DNA of 22,914 bases. Origin: Plakobranchus ocellatus (Eukaryota > Mollusca > Gastropoda > Plakobranchidae). Shown piece after piece: positions 10,336 through 19,139 of this stretch. The DNA lies in contig BLXT01000876.1 in NCBI GenBank assembly GCA_019648995.1, positions 999,071 to 1,021,984 on the forward strand, in the 5' to 3' direction. Every line of letters begins with the position of its first letter. Within the stretch, counting starts at the first letter, position 1. The position numbers and the translations under genes are program-made. Below the pieces are notes generated by a model, which made no database searches, was not told the DNA's origin, and saw only the letters and a list, made by a program, of their open reading frames with translations.

Positions 10336-10504
10336 CATTTCTTTATTTCGTGTATACTGAAAGAATTGTGGGAAATCCGTATTTATTTGCTCTGCACTAA
10401 AGTGCACAGGTAACTCATCAACTGACACTAAATCTGCAATATTCTCTTGAAAATGTTCATATGCAGGACTACACACTTCAAGGTTGCCTGTTTCAAAAAC
10501 CATT
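10336..10504 (-). CDS. METTL22: METTL22-like exon, C-terminal part of the methyltransferase
   Basis: The minus strand shows a strong acceptor (TTTTTGTTTTCCAG) before 10504 and a good donor (ATG|GTAAGA) at 10336. The exon is 169 bp, one base plus 56 codons. It reads MVFETGNLEVCSPAYEHFQE and, near the end, FPQFFQYTRNKEM. This fits the end of METTL22, where I remember the pattern EKR.NF...HLDV...AYDHF...FPQ...YER. METTL22 is a SAM-dependent lysine methyltransferase of the FAM86-related group, reported to act on nuclear KIN17. The first base completes an arginine codon with the AG ending the exon at 13522-13621, giving ...LEKRMVF. The plus-strand open frame from 10484 only overlaps its edge. There are no stops or frameshifts in this exon, so it is under constraint or recently lost. 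Confidence 0.8.
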
Positions 10505-10509
10505 CTGGA

Positions 10510-11084
10510 AAACAAAAAGAATGGACAGCCATTAAAGTTTTTAAGCAGAAAAAATGCACATGCATTCCGAAAAATCCAATACTTTTTCAAATTTAAGCAA
10601 AAAAGATGGAACCATAGCATAAAATTATACACTTCGAAATACAATAAAGTGAATGATTTTGGGATTCAAATTAAGATTATAGCAGTTCAGCATACCGTAC
10701 TAAAAATAAAGTCTGCTTCACAAACTTGCTTGGCATGTTCATCAAATATGGATTATGAAAAAAAAAAGTTTTCCTCACACTATTACAGTGGGCCTACACC
10801 TAGGACTCAACAAACTAGCTCTATCTTTTTAAAAGTTAATTGGACCAAAGGTCATAACAATAGTTGGTATACTCTAGCCTACAATCTCGACACTTGTGCA
10901 GAGTTGTTCAGATCTGTCAAGCCAATCTCCCTCTCTTCACAACCCTCCTTTTGCCCCTTCTCCACCTTGTTCAATTTGGACAGCCCAGGGTGTGAATCAG
11001 AAGATGAATAACCCAGCCTCATGGACTCCCAAAATCATGTTCGTACAGCAAGCTTGCATGAAATTTAACTATTTATGTATTCAT
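10510..11084. other. Intronic sequence (METTL22-like gene), nothing recognised
   Basis: It lies inside the roughly 3-kb intron between 13521 and 10505. The open frames at 10484-11011 and 10896-11195 show no family resemblance; the stretch 10890-11040 is less AT-rich and proline/serine-rich in translation and may be part of an unidentified repeat. Confidence 0.4.
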
Positions 11085-11203
11085 CTGGCATGGCGGTATT
11101 TGGCAACCCTTGCGGCCGCAAAAAAAGGCAAAGTTTCCTGTTTTGCATTGCAACCGCAAAATTTGCTGATTTTTGCAATTTTTTGCAAAATTTGATGCTT
11201 TAT

Positions 11204-11442
11204 ACCTATCCATATGTCAGGGGTAACAAAATTATAGTAAAAAATAATGGAGGGTTTCGGAAATGACCTCAGGTCGGTTTAATATTGATTTTCTGTCAAT
11301 CATTATTATTATATAATCATATGTCAAATTGAATTTTTGAGGAAAACTGAGAAGCTGAAAGAAAAGTTCCCATTTTAAGTATTTTTAAAAAATTATAAAC
11401 AAGCCTTGGGGTAACAAAATTACCCCACACGTACGGATAGGG
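11204..11442. mobile_element. TTAA-type MITE, family with CCCTATCCGTAC ends
   Basis: The right end is GTACGGATAGGG followed by TTAA (11443-11446); the left end TACCTATCCATATG is a mutated inverted copy, preceded by TTTA in place of TTAA. The interior matches 19390-19660 closely (GTAATGGAGGGTTTC, ATATGTCAAATTGAATTTTTGAGG, TTTAAGTA). Near each end there is GGGGTAACAAAAT, and at the right end it closes as a hairpin GGGGTAAC-AAAAT-TACCCC. No coding capacity. Confidence 0.8.
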
Positions 11443-11446
11443 TTAA

Positions 11447-12015
11447 ATTTAAACTTTGAACTCGTAGCTTTGGGGTAGACAGGAGTAAAGACATCTTTGA
11501 TTTGACATTAGGCCTAGAGAATCTAGAATCTACCGAGAAAAATGGATGTGTTTGTAGACAAATCGAGAGACCTGAAGCCAAATGAAAAATCCAAGTGTGG
11601 CATGAAGACGAGGGTGATGGAATGGCATGCACTGTATCCTTAAGAAATGCATGTAACGGGGCAAAAACTGTTTTACGTTACTACTTGCAATTTAGTTCTT
11701 GACCACATGAGGAAGTCAAGTGTGTCTTAGCATTTGGGCCCTTGAAAGCGTAAGTGACAGAAAAATCAAGCCAACCTGCAAAAAAAAAAGCGTGTAGGCC
11801 TATTATACTATTGACAGTCTTCGAGCAGTGTTCCCTCAACCATTGCCAGCCAAGGTAAGTAGATCTAATTAGTAATTAGAATCTAGGTTTAAACCTAAAG
11901 TAAATTCCTAAAGGGAAGAAATGGTGATAGCTCTAGACTAAATATCTAGACAGGACTACAGCCAAAAGGGTTTTTCTTTTTTTTTTGTTTTTTTGAGGAT
12001 TGCATTTTACTTCTA
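11447..12015. other. Non-coding stretch, nothing recognised
   Basis: Intronic and between two mobile elements. The 70-residue minus-strand frame at 11420-11632 starts inside the SINE-MITE interval and shows no motif. Confidence 0.4.
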
Positions 12016-12019
12016 AAGC

Positions 12020-12520
12020 CGAGTGCTTCAGTAGTCTAGTGGTAATATGGTGCTTGCCTACTGTTTGAACAACTGGAGTTCAATCCCCATCGGTGGCAGA
12101 TTATTTGCCCAGCCTAGCCGACCTCAGACAGAGGGATTGGAGATTTACTCTCGACACTTTGGAATGTGAGTAATGAGAGTATTCATAGAGTCTGATACTG
12201 CCACTAGATTGGTGGGGAACGCACTCGTATAAAGAGTCACTATCGCAAAGTCAGTCCCTAGTTTAATAGGTTGACTCCACCCGAGTTATAATATAGATGG
12301 TCATCATGGTGCCTCCTCCAAACGAGTTGTGTGGCATTCCTGGATTGAGATTGGTGCCAGATCAAGAGATCTGACATTACATCCAAAACTTGGGTTCAGC
12401 AGCCTTTGAAGTCCTCACCCACAGAGGCCATCAATATAGATAGAACATTTTTAGCACACTGCCTTTAAGGCAGTTCCAAATCTTGTCCGTTGTGCAAGGC
12501 ATTACATTTGATAAATGACT
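12020..12520 (+). mobile_element. tRNA-derived SINE
   Basis: An RNA polymerase III A box (TAGTCTAGTGG, 12032-12042) is followed 34 bases later by a B box (GAGTTCAATCC, 12076-12086), the spacing expected in a tRNA-like head. The head resembles Glu/Gly/Asp-type tRNAs (AGTCTAGTGGTAAT...), but it has no foldable acceptor stem and a long non-tRNA body follows, so it is a SINE and not a tRNA gene. The body includes GGCATTCCTGGATTGAGATT and ends near TTTGATAAATGACTTATCCC. The exact ends and the tail type are uncertain. Confidence 0.75.
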
Positions 12521-12811
12521 TATCCCTTGTTTTTCTTTATTTCGTCAACTTTGCTGGAAAAGATTTTTTTAAATAAATTTTAGTTTTGGCCTGTTTTTTC
12601 AATAAATGTGGTCTTTTTTCAAGTTATCTTATTTTATTTCACCATTTAGTCAATCTATGTTGAATATCACTTCACATTTCTCTTTTATAAATCTGTTGTT
12701 GGTTTTCTACCAGAAAAAAAAATCGCAAAATTCTTGCGACATTTTTGCAAATTTTGCCATTTTATGCTCGCAAAATTTGATACATTTATTTGCAAAAAAC
12801 CGCCATGCCAG

Positions 12812-13515
12812 GTTCATTACAAGTAGAGGAGTGGCAAAGGTGATCAGAGATGCTCGACTTGTCTGATTACCTTCACTACCACTACAAGACAGATTGTCTA
12901 AATGTACACCCACTGTTTACCTTTCCCACCACTAACCATCTTTCCGCGGCTTTGGCTCTTTGATCCCATATCATCTTCACCCATACGCTGGGGAATGGCT
13001 GCCACCTCCCTCCTCAGTCCTCCATTCCTCCCTCTCTATTATTAAGAATCAACATTGGTCACAAGCCTTTTCTATGCTATATTTGAAAATCTATAAATTT
13101 ATGACAATTGTTACCAGCTATAAGAAATTTGGTGTGTTAGTGGATCCGAAAGTTAAAGAAATGAGATGGCCATATATAAGAAATTTTTTTTCCTATTTGT
13201 TTATTTTTCAATAATCACAGTATTTTCACATCCCAAATTTTTAAATCAATGCATGTTAACAATACTACATGTACATGTACAAGTAATTGCTCAACAGTAC
13301 CATGATTAGCCTCCACAGCTCAACCAATTCAGTGTAAGCCTATAATTTTATGTCCAATCTTGTTTAGTAGAATTAGGACATTTTTTAGATGTCTGTACAA
13401 CCTATTGCAAAACAAATGAATTTTTTTTTCATACATTCGACATAGATTTGCCCTCCAGATTTGCCAATCATGAAATCTTAACATGTCACAGATTAGAACT
13501 AAGAAAAAAAATAAT
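12812..13515. other. Intronic sequence, nothing firmly recognised
   Basis: 12820-13060 is less AT-rich than its surroundings and may be part of a dispersed repeat (an open minus-strand reading crosses 12707-12913), but I could not identify it. The rest is AT-rich. The lower part of the 13329-13622 minus-strand frame, below 13522, is intron read-through. Confidence 0.4.
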
Positions 13516-13521
13516 TCCTGC

Positions 13522-13621
13522 CTTTTTTCAAGTGTTATGAGAACGTCTTTTGAAGGCTTGAAAAGCAGGAGGTTGTAAATTGTTTTGAAAAAGGCATCTG
13601 TTAAGTCTTCATCATATATCA
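13522..13621 (-). CDS. METTL22: METTL22-like exon with a probable GC splice donor
   Basis: The minus strand has a good acceptor (TTATTTTCTTTGCAG) and the exon starts TG-ATA, completing a valine codon: (V)IYDEDLTDAFFKTIYNLL, then SKDVLITLEKR. I remember the METTL22 block ADV.YDDDLTDA.FKTL....LSVEKR, which matches well. This is the post-SAM-domain part of the methyltransferase fold, where the D.YDDDL motif sits near the active site. The reading stays open past LEK, but the match stops there and no GT lies nearby; AG|GCAGGA at 13522/13521 is a GC donor in exactly the right phase to join the exon at 10504 and restore LEKR. A missed microexon is the alternative. Confidence 0.8.
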
Positions 13622-13624
13622 CTG

Positions 13625-14430
13625 CAAAGAAAATAACACAGAGATTATAAGTAGGCTACCCAAACCATAATAGATGTCACACATATTTGAAAAAGGAAAA
13701 CAATTTTTTAAAATATGAGTAAAAAAGCATATGTAGGCAGAAATGGTGCCCTGGAACCTAAATGAATTATTTTATTCTATGTTTAGTCTTCAGGTTGTGA
13801 GAAAGCTTTTTAAAAATTATAGCAATGGTCAATATAAGTTCTAATTTATAAGGATTCAGATTGTGCTGTAAAGAATGTTTTAGAAAATATTGTGCAGTTA
13901 AAAAAAAAAAAAAAAAGAGACTCTTCATGGAACCAGTTAGAGAAAGCAAAGATTTAGGTACAATTGTGAAGGTATTTTAGAGAGGATCAGGATACAAGTC
14001 TCATCTAATCATTTGGAAGCTACCATTGCTTGTTATAATTGATACCTGTTTGAGAAGATTGTTTGTTGCCTAGTGCATAATACACTGTAGCCCTAAAATT
14101 CAAGGCTTTTATACCTTCATCAGACCAGGATGTCAATCACAAGCTTTGATTTGAACCCACTATATATATAAAAGCTAAAAATCATTGCCCCCCAAGGACG
14201 GACAAACACATTTTTTTCAGGACAGTGTAGCATATATATGTAAGCCTATGTGTGAGGGGGAGTGCTCTTTGTAATGAACAGAGCAATACCTTTGGCTATT
14301 TTGCTGCAAATCGTCTCAATATGTGGCAACTACACAAATTTAAAATATATTTGTAAAACAAAATTAAGCGTATCTTCTTGCAACTTATAATAAAATTGAA
14401 CAGTTGAAAACAATTTAAAAACAAACAATA
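13625..14430. other. Intron-like stretch lacking the expected methyltransferase core
   Basis: If 14437-14523 is the METTL22 N-terminal exon, the SAM-binding core (motif like LELG.GTGL and a following acidic residue) should be encoded here. I read the minus strand in all frames and found no such motif. A small acceptor/donor pair near 14293-14332 encloses a piece with an immediate stop in the required phase. Confidence 0.5.
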
Positions 14431-14436
14431 ATTTAC

Positions 14437-14523
14437 CTTCAGCTCCCAAATTTATATTGACTTTTTGTAGCAAATGTCGATCTTCTGTTTGAAGGGCATA
14501 CTTTTCTGGCAAGCATTTTTCAC
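14437..14523 (-). CDS. Possible N-terminal exon of the METTL22-like gene
   Basis: An 87-bp minus-strand piece lies between a clean acceptor (TTTTTGTGCCAG) and donor (GAAG|GTAAAT). It reads EKCLPEKYALQTEDRHLLQK and continues VNINLGAEG. I remember METTL22 starting with a block like TVLSDVHL...RHLM.RLN.VGQP, so RHLLQKVN.NLG is a plausible counterpart. No start codon is present in this frame, so an upstream exon is needed. The intron-exon structure is convincing; the gene assignment is tentative because it rests on a short similarity and because the core exons are absent downstream. Confidence 0.4.
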
Positions 14524-14529
14524 CTGGCA

Positions 14530-14908
14530 CAAAAATGTTTATTTAATTTACGGAAGAAAAAAAAAACATTGGATAAAAATATTCTACCTCAAGAAAATAG
14601 CTAACTTATGCTAAGGCAAAACTAATGTAATAATACTAGTTGGTGGACTTACATGTTCAGGAGAAAATATTTGTAATTATTTTGTATAGAGAAAAACATT
14701 TCCTCATATATGTTTTTTAAGAATGTAAGCATACTTCAAATCCAAAATGCATACATGTTAAAAAAAAAAATGTGATTTTTACTCAAACCGAAAATACTTC
14801 AAACACAACTATATTTTGTCTCCTACCTAGATGTGAGTGAGGAAAGTAACTTATATATACAGTTGGAGCGAGGCAAAGTGACAGTCAAGAGGCAGTTAAA
14901 AACTGTAA
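14530..14908. other. Non-coding stretch upstream of the candidate exon
   Basis: AT-rich. A TATA-like TATATATAAG is present on the minus strand at 14850-14859, but the region has many TATA strings and no initiator or first coding exon could be tied to it. It ends at the target site of the TIR transposon. Confidence 0.35.
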
Positions 14909-14911
14909 AAA

Positions 14912-16132
14912 GGGGCTGCTCAAATATAATCTTACACCTTTTTTGGGACTTTTTGACACCCCCCGCCCCCCTGTAATATTACATTGCTGACTTGTTATAA
15001 TATTATATAGACAACAACAACAATGAATGAATGATGATGATGTTGATAATAATAGTAAAAATCGCCGATGGGGTGTTAACTTATTAAGCATTAACTGTAG
15101 TTTAAGAATTGTCTTTTTCAAAATGTTGAATGTCCATTACATAATGAAATTTTGCATGCATGCATGGTCGTTCTCCTGGCCTTTTGGGCTTGGCCTCCGC
15201 TCATGAAAACTTACCTCCTAAGAGGCTTTAGCATACCTACAAGCCAAGTGTGCGTTCTTGAGTTGCAGGTTAGAAAGCAGCTGAGAGAAGTTGAAAGTTT
15301 GAGGGAGTATAGAATACATACTGCTGCTACAAAACCACAATTACAATTTCATTATTTTTCTTTAAAATACTTATTCCTGCGTCAGTGGTTGTCAAAGAAA
15401 ATACCCTGCAAAGAGCAACTGGCTTTCTTTAGGATTTGAACTGGGCGCTTTATTAAGACTCTCACAAGGTATAGCTGACATCCTGGCACACACTAGTTGC
15501 TTTTTGAAACAAATGTCAATAATCAGTAACCGGAGAATAGATTTTGTTGGATTCTAAGTGCCTGAAGCTCTCAGTAATCGATGAGTATGCAAATCGGTAA
15601 ATATGCGGATGACAAAAGAATTTGAATAAATTTCCAAAGCAATGACTTCTTGTTGCAGTCTTAAACAATAAGGCTTACTACTTTGTGACAAGGTGAACAT
15701 TCAACATTAGATTATCTTGTGGATTAAAAGAGAACTATAGTATAAATGAATTACCGTAGTTTATTGGTGTAATGTTCAAACTGCTTTTGTGGACCACTCA
15801 TGGCGATAATTTAACAAGAAGAAGAAGAAGAAGAATATATGCAATTCTACATTTGTGCAGAGAAATCATTCAAACTGGAAAAAATGGAAAATCGACATTC
15901 TAAAATATAATTTTAGGGGATGAAATGGACTGATTCATTTGTTGATTGTATGTTTAGAATAATTACCTTTCCTGTTATTTTCTATGTTGCCATTTTTTTC
16001 CTTTTTATTTTTCCCCCTCACAAAAGTGTAATGTTACATTGGTTCAAGACCCCCCCCCCCCTTATGCTTTTCTTACAAGAGAAAAGACACCCCCCTCCCT
16101 TCCAAGGGGTAAGTTTATATTTGAACGTCTCC
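14912..16132. mobile_element. TIR transposon, copy 1 (about 1.22 kb, non-autonomous)
   Basis: It begins GGGGCTGCTCAAATATAATC and ends TATATTTGAACGTCTCC, inverted copies of each other. It aligns along its whole length with 17424-18710: shared blocks include TTGGGACTTTTTGAC, GTTAACTTATTAA.CATTAA, GCCTCCGCTCATGAAAACTT, GAGAATAGATTTTGTTGGAT and TTCCAAAGCAATGACTT. Poly-C next to the right end is part of the inverted repeat. Flanking AAA (14909-14911 and 16133-16135) could be a 3-bp target duplication. The small open frames (15152-15439, 15920-16171) are not conserved in the other copy and carry no transposase motif. Superfamily not assigned. Confidence 0.88.
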
Positions 16133-16157
16133 AAATCATGTAAATCTAATTTTTACC

Positions 16158-16240
16158 ATGGAGGTCACTGAAAACCCTGCAGATGTAGAAAATGGGCAGA
16201 AAATGGTGTACGCATACCACAATTTTTTTGAGAATTCAAA
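16158..16240 (+). CDS. Weak candidate first coding exon of an unknown plus-strand gene
   Basis: ATG at 16158 has a strong start context (TTACCATGG), followed by 27 open codons (MEVTENPADVENGQKMVYAY, then HNFFENS) and a consensus donor (AAA|GTAAGT) at 16241. Composition is less AT-driven than the surrounding spacer. It starts only 26 bases after the transposon end, so any promoter would be inside or beyond the transposon. No protein family recognised, and no in-phase next exon was found. Confidence 0.25.
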
Positions 16241-16244
16241 GTAA

Positions 16245-17420
16245 GTTGCTTACACCTATGTACGATTCAGGTCCATCAATCTTTTTTCCACTAAACAAAA
16301 CATTTCTCACAAAATGGAACAAGTGGCAATATCTGAAATTTATCTCATACTGCTACAATTGACTCTCATTAAACCTCTTAAAATCCTGCACTGAGAAACA
16401 AATGGTCCAATAGTTTTGCCTTGCTTCCCAGCTGTGATGTCAAGAAACCAATGCTTCATAACATTAATACCAGGTAATCTACCACATTTCCAATATTGAA
16501 AGAGTTTGAGTGACTCCAGGGAAAGGAAGATTTTTTTTTATAAAATCTGTTCTCTGCTTGACTAAAGCTTAGCAAAACTTTTAGCAGCATATTCCTCATT
16601 GCAAGATGCTGTGGATGAGACCTCCTGCCCTTTCAAAGGTCGTCTGAGTTTCTAGGTTTATTATCCAAAATAAACCGAACAAGATCTGGATAAAATTGTA
16701 CACTTTAAATGCAAGTTATTGCCTTAGCTTTGATGTGTGTTGTGCCGAAAAAAATATTCTTGAATAAACTGACAGAAGAGGCAAGTCTTGAGGTTAGCCC
16801 AAATCCTGCAGAAAAAGTTGTTGGACTTCTGAAGCATACTAATTGTCTAAACACTACAAACCATGTCTACAAGGACAGCTACCATAATTAATCCCACTCT
16901 TCAAGTTTTGGCAACACAAAAAATATCTGCAAGCAGGACCAAACTGAAAAGTCTAAGTCAAAAGGAAAAAAAAAAAAAAAAAGATCAACAAGTCATAATT
17001 AAGACAAAGAATGAGCTTTAATACTTTGATTGAATTTCGGGACAAAAAGAAAAGCAGTATACATGCTGCATTCAATGTCAAAACTGGCAAACCATCCGTA
17101 AGTAAAACAGCCCGCACAAGATGAAGCCTCATGCTCAGGCTTCATTGACTATTGCAGCAAAATGGGCAGTATGGATCTTTGTACTCACGTAACTCAGGTA
17201 TCTCAATATCATGAGATTACCAGATGCACCCTTAAGTGGGGAAATGGCCTTTTCCATGATAGAGATCTTTGTGGTCAACTCTTTTGAACTCTATAGAAAG
17301 TTCTCAGCTGCCAAGAAAAGCACATAATCTGCAGAAAATCTACAGCAGGAGAGAGCCCCAAGATCTACTTATAGAAAAATATTTCTCAGATTTCATTCCA
17401 TCCCCCGGAGATCTATCTAA
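16245..17420. other. Non-coding stretch between the two transposon copies
   Basis: The open frame at 16709-16891 (TEEASLEVSPNPAEKVVGLL) is unusually non-AT-biased but has no recognised homology, and its possible acceptor at 16775 is out of phase with the candidate exon at 16158-16240. A perfect 9-bp-arm hairpin (ATGAAGCCT / AGGCTTCAT) lies at 17121-17145. A poly-A tract is at about 16966-16982. Confidence 0.4.
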
Positions 17421-17423
17421 ATA

Positions 17424-18710
17424 GGGACTGTCCAAATATATAATCTTACACCTTTTTGGGACTTTTTGACCCCCATAATATTACACTACACTGTTGACCT
17501 GTTATAATTAGAATTATAACAACAACAGCAACAAGTATAAGAATTAAGAAAAAGAAGAAGAAGAATCATCAGTGGGTGTTGACTTATTAAACATTAACTG
17601 TAGTTTAAGGATTGTCTTTTTCAAAATGTTTAAGTTTAATGACCATGACATAATGAAATTTTGCATGCATGTAAGGTTGTTGTCTTAGCCTGTTAAGCTA
17701 TGCCTCCGCTCATGAAAACTTACTCCTATACAATGCTTTAGTGTACATATATTGCTAATTGTGCATTTTTCTTCTTGAGTTATATATTAGAAAGCAGCCA
17801 AGAGGAGTTGAAAGTTTGAAGGAGTGAAGAATACATACTGTTGCTACAAAACTGCTATTATTTATTTTCCTTTAAAATATTTATGTATTCCTGGGTCAGT
17901 GTTTGTGAAAGAAAATACCTTGCAACTGGCTTTCTTTAGGATTCGAATCACAGACTCTTTATAGTAAGACTTTCACAAGGACTAAAGGACATCCTGGTAC
18001 ATAGTAGTTGCTTTTTGAATAACTGTCAATAATCGGTAACTGGAGAATAGATTTTGTTGGATCCAAAGGACCAAGGGCCTGGAGCTCTCAGTAATCATTG
18101 AGAATGCGAATTGGTAAATATTCCGGATGAAGAAAAAAAAAAATGAATAAATTTCCAAAGCAATGACTTATTGTCGCAATCTTAAACATGTTTTAGGATT
18201 ACTACTTTGTGACACCATGAACATCCAACCATCGATTATCTTGTGGATTTAAAGAGAGCAATATATGAAATACTGCAGTTGAACTTATTTCTTTTATCAG
18301 TGTAACAGTCAAAGTGCTTTTGTAGATCTCTCATGACAACAACAATAATAATAAAAATTTGACATTTGGATCGTGAAAATCCATAGTATAATCACTGCTC
18401 TATACATATTAATGAAAAACATTCTTATGCCGCATATGCAAGTCTACATTTATAATTAATTTATACAGAGTAATTAAGTAAGTCACTCAAACTGGCAAAA
18501 AATGGAAAAAGAACATTCTAATATAATTTTATGAGATAAAATACTGTTGGACTGATTCATTTATTGTATGTTTAGAGTAGTTACTCTTGTTATGTTATTG
18601 TTATTCTTATGTTGAATTCTTTTTTCCATTCACAAAATTCACAAAAGTGTAATATTACAGTAGTTCAAGACCCCCCCCCCAAAGGTGTAAGATTATATTT
18701 GAATGTCCCC
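17424..18710. mobile_element. TIR transposon, copy 2 (about 1.29 kb, non-autonomous)
   Basis: It starts GGGACTGTCCAAATATATAA and ends GATTATATTTGAATGTCCCC. The inverted repeats extend to about 60 imperfect bases, including TTACACCTTT, a G/C run, a CTTGA-like word and TAATATTACAC. Flanking ATA (17421-17423 and 18711-18713) again fits a 3-bp target duplication. It aligns with copy 1 end to end, in the same orientation, 1.3 kb away. No transposase is visible. Local indels (GAA-repeat length, AT-rich insertions around 18340-18480) explain the length difference. Confidence 0.9.
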
Positions 18711-18713
18711 ATA

Positions 18714-19138
18714 GGTCAAGAGTGTACCAGCCAAGAATGAACTAGGCCTGAAAAGAATCCTGATTTCCCATTGGTATGGTGGCTGCAAAGTGCAACACTG
18801 CTACTCTACTTGTTACAAAGTAAGGCTATCAGACTGCAAGAATCAACAAACTTGGGCCTATTCTTTTCTGTGTCAGACTGCACCAGATTTATTTTTCTAA
18901 CTTTATTTTTGTTTCGTTTGCTTTTTCTTTGCTGTTTGCTCATTTTTAATGATGCAGCACCATCACCACCATTTATTATTACCTAATATTATACTTGAAC
19001 ATTAAATGTATAAACAATATTGTTTACCTTCATTACGCTTTAGTGATGGAGTTGGTGATATTATAACAGCACCAGCTACTGCAAAAAGTACTACTCTTGT
19101 TTTTCAAAAGGGGCATTTTCTCTCTACTCTCTCCATTC
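18714..19138. other. Non-coding stretch, nothing recognised
   Basis: The open frame at 18771-18986 is leucine/phenylalanine-rich because it translates T-rich DNA; no motif supports a gene. Confidence 0.4.
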
Positions 19139-19139
19139 A

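Larger units (their letters stand above)
11085..12811. mobile_element. Segment bounded by a 22-bp imperfect inverted repeat (possible DNA transposon)
   Basis: CTGGCATGGCGGT at 11085-11097 is repeated exactly in reverse at 12799-12811, and the similarity continues inward (ATTTGGCAA against TTTTTGCAA). Both ends are then rich in TTTGCAA, TTTTGCG and GCAAAATTTG words over about 90 bases. Flanks share only TTCAT in slightly different positions, so no target duplication is certain. Inside sit a TTAA MITE (11204-11442) and a tRNA-derived SINE, with no transposase. It may be one non-autonomous transposon with later insertions, or two facing copies of a smaller repeat. Confidence 0.5.

Noticed and set aside
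12020-12095. A functional tRNA gene
   Set aside because: A and B boxes are present, but no acceptor stem pairs and a long SINE body follows.
14293-14332. Possible small exon between the METTL22-like exons
   Set aside because: In the phase set by the upstream donor it reads only four codons before a stop.
14850-14859. TATATATAAG as the promoter of the minus-strand gene
   Set aside because: TA-rich strings are frequent here, and the nearby donor-like site would leave almost no first exon.
15430-15445. B-box-like word (AGGATTTGAACTGGGCG, and AGGATTCGAATCA near 17938) as a tRNA or SINE head inside the TIR transposon
   Set aside because: No matching A box at the right distance on the minus strand in either copy.
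16709-16891. Open frame ending VYKDSYHN as the second exon of the candidate gene starting at 16158
   Set aside because: The acceptor at 16775 is out of phase: joining it gives a stop within a few codons.
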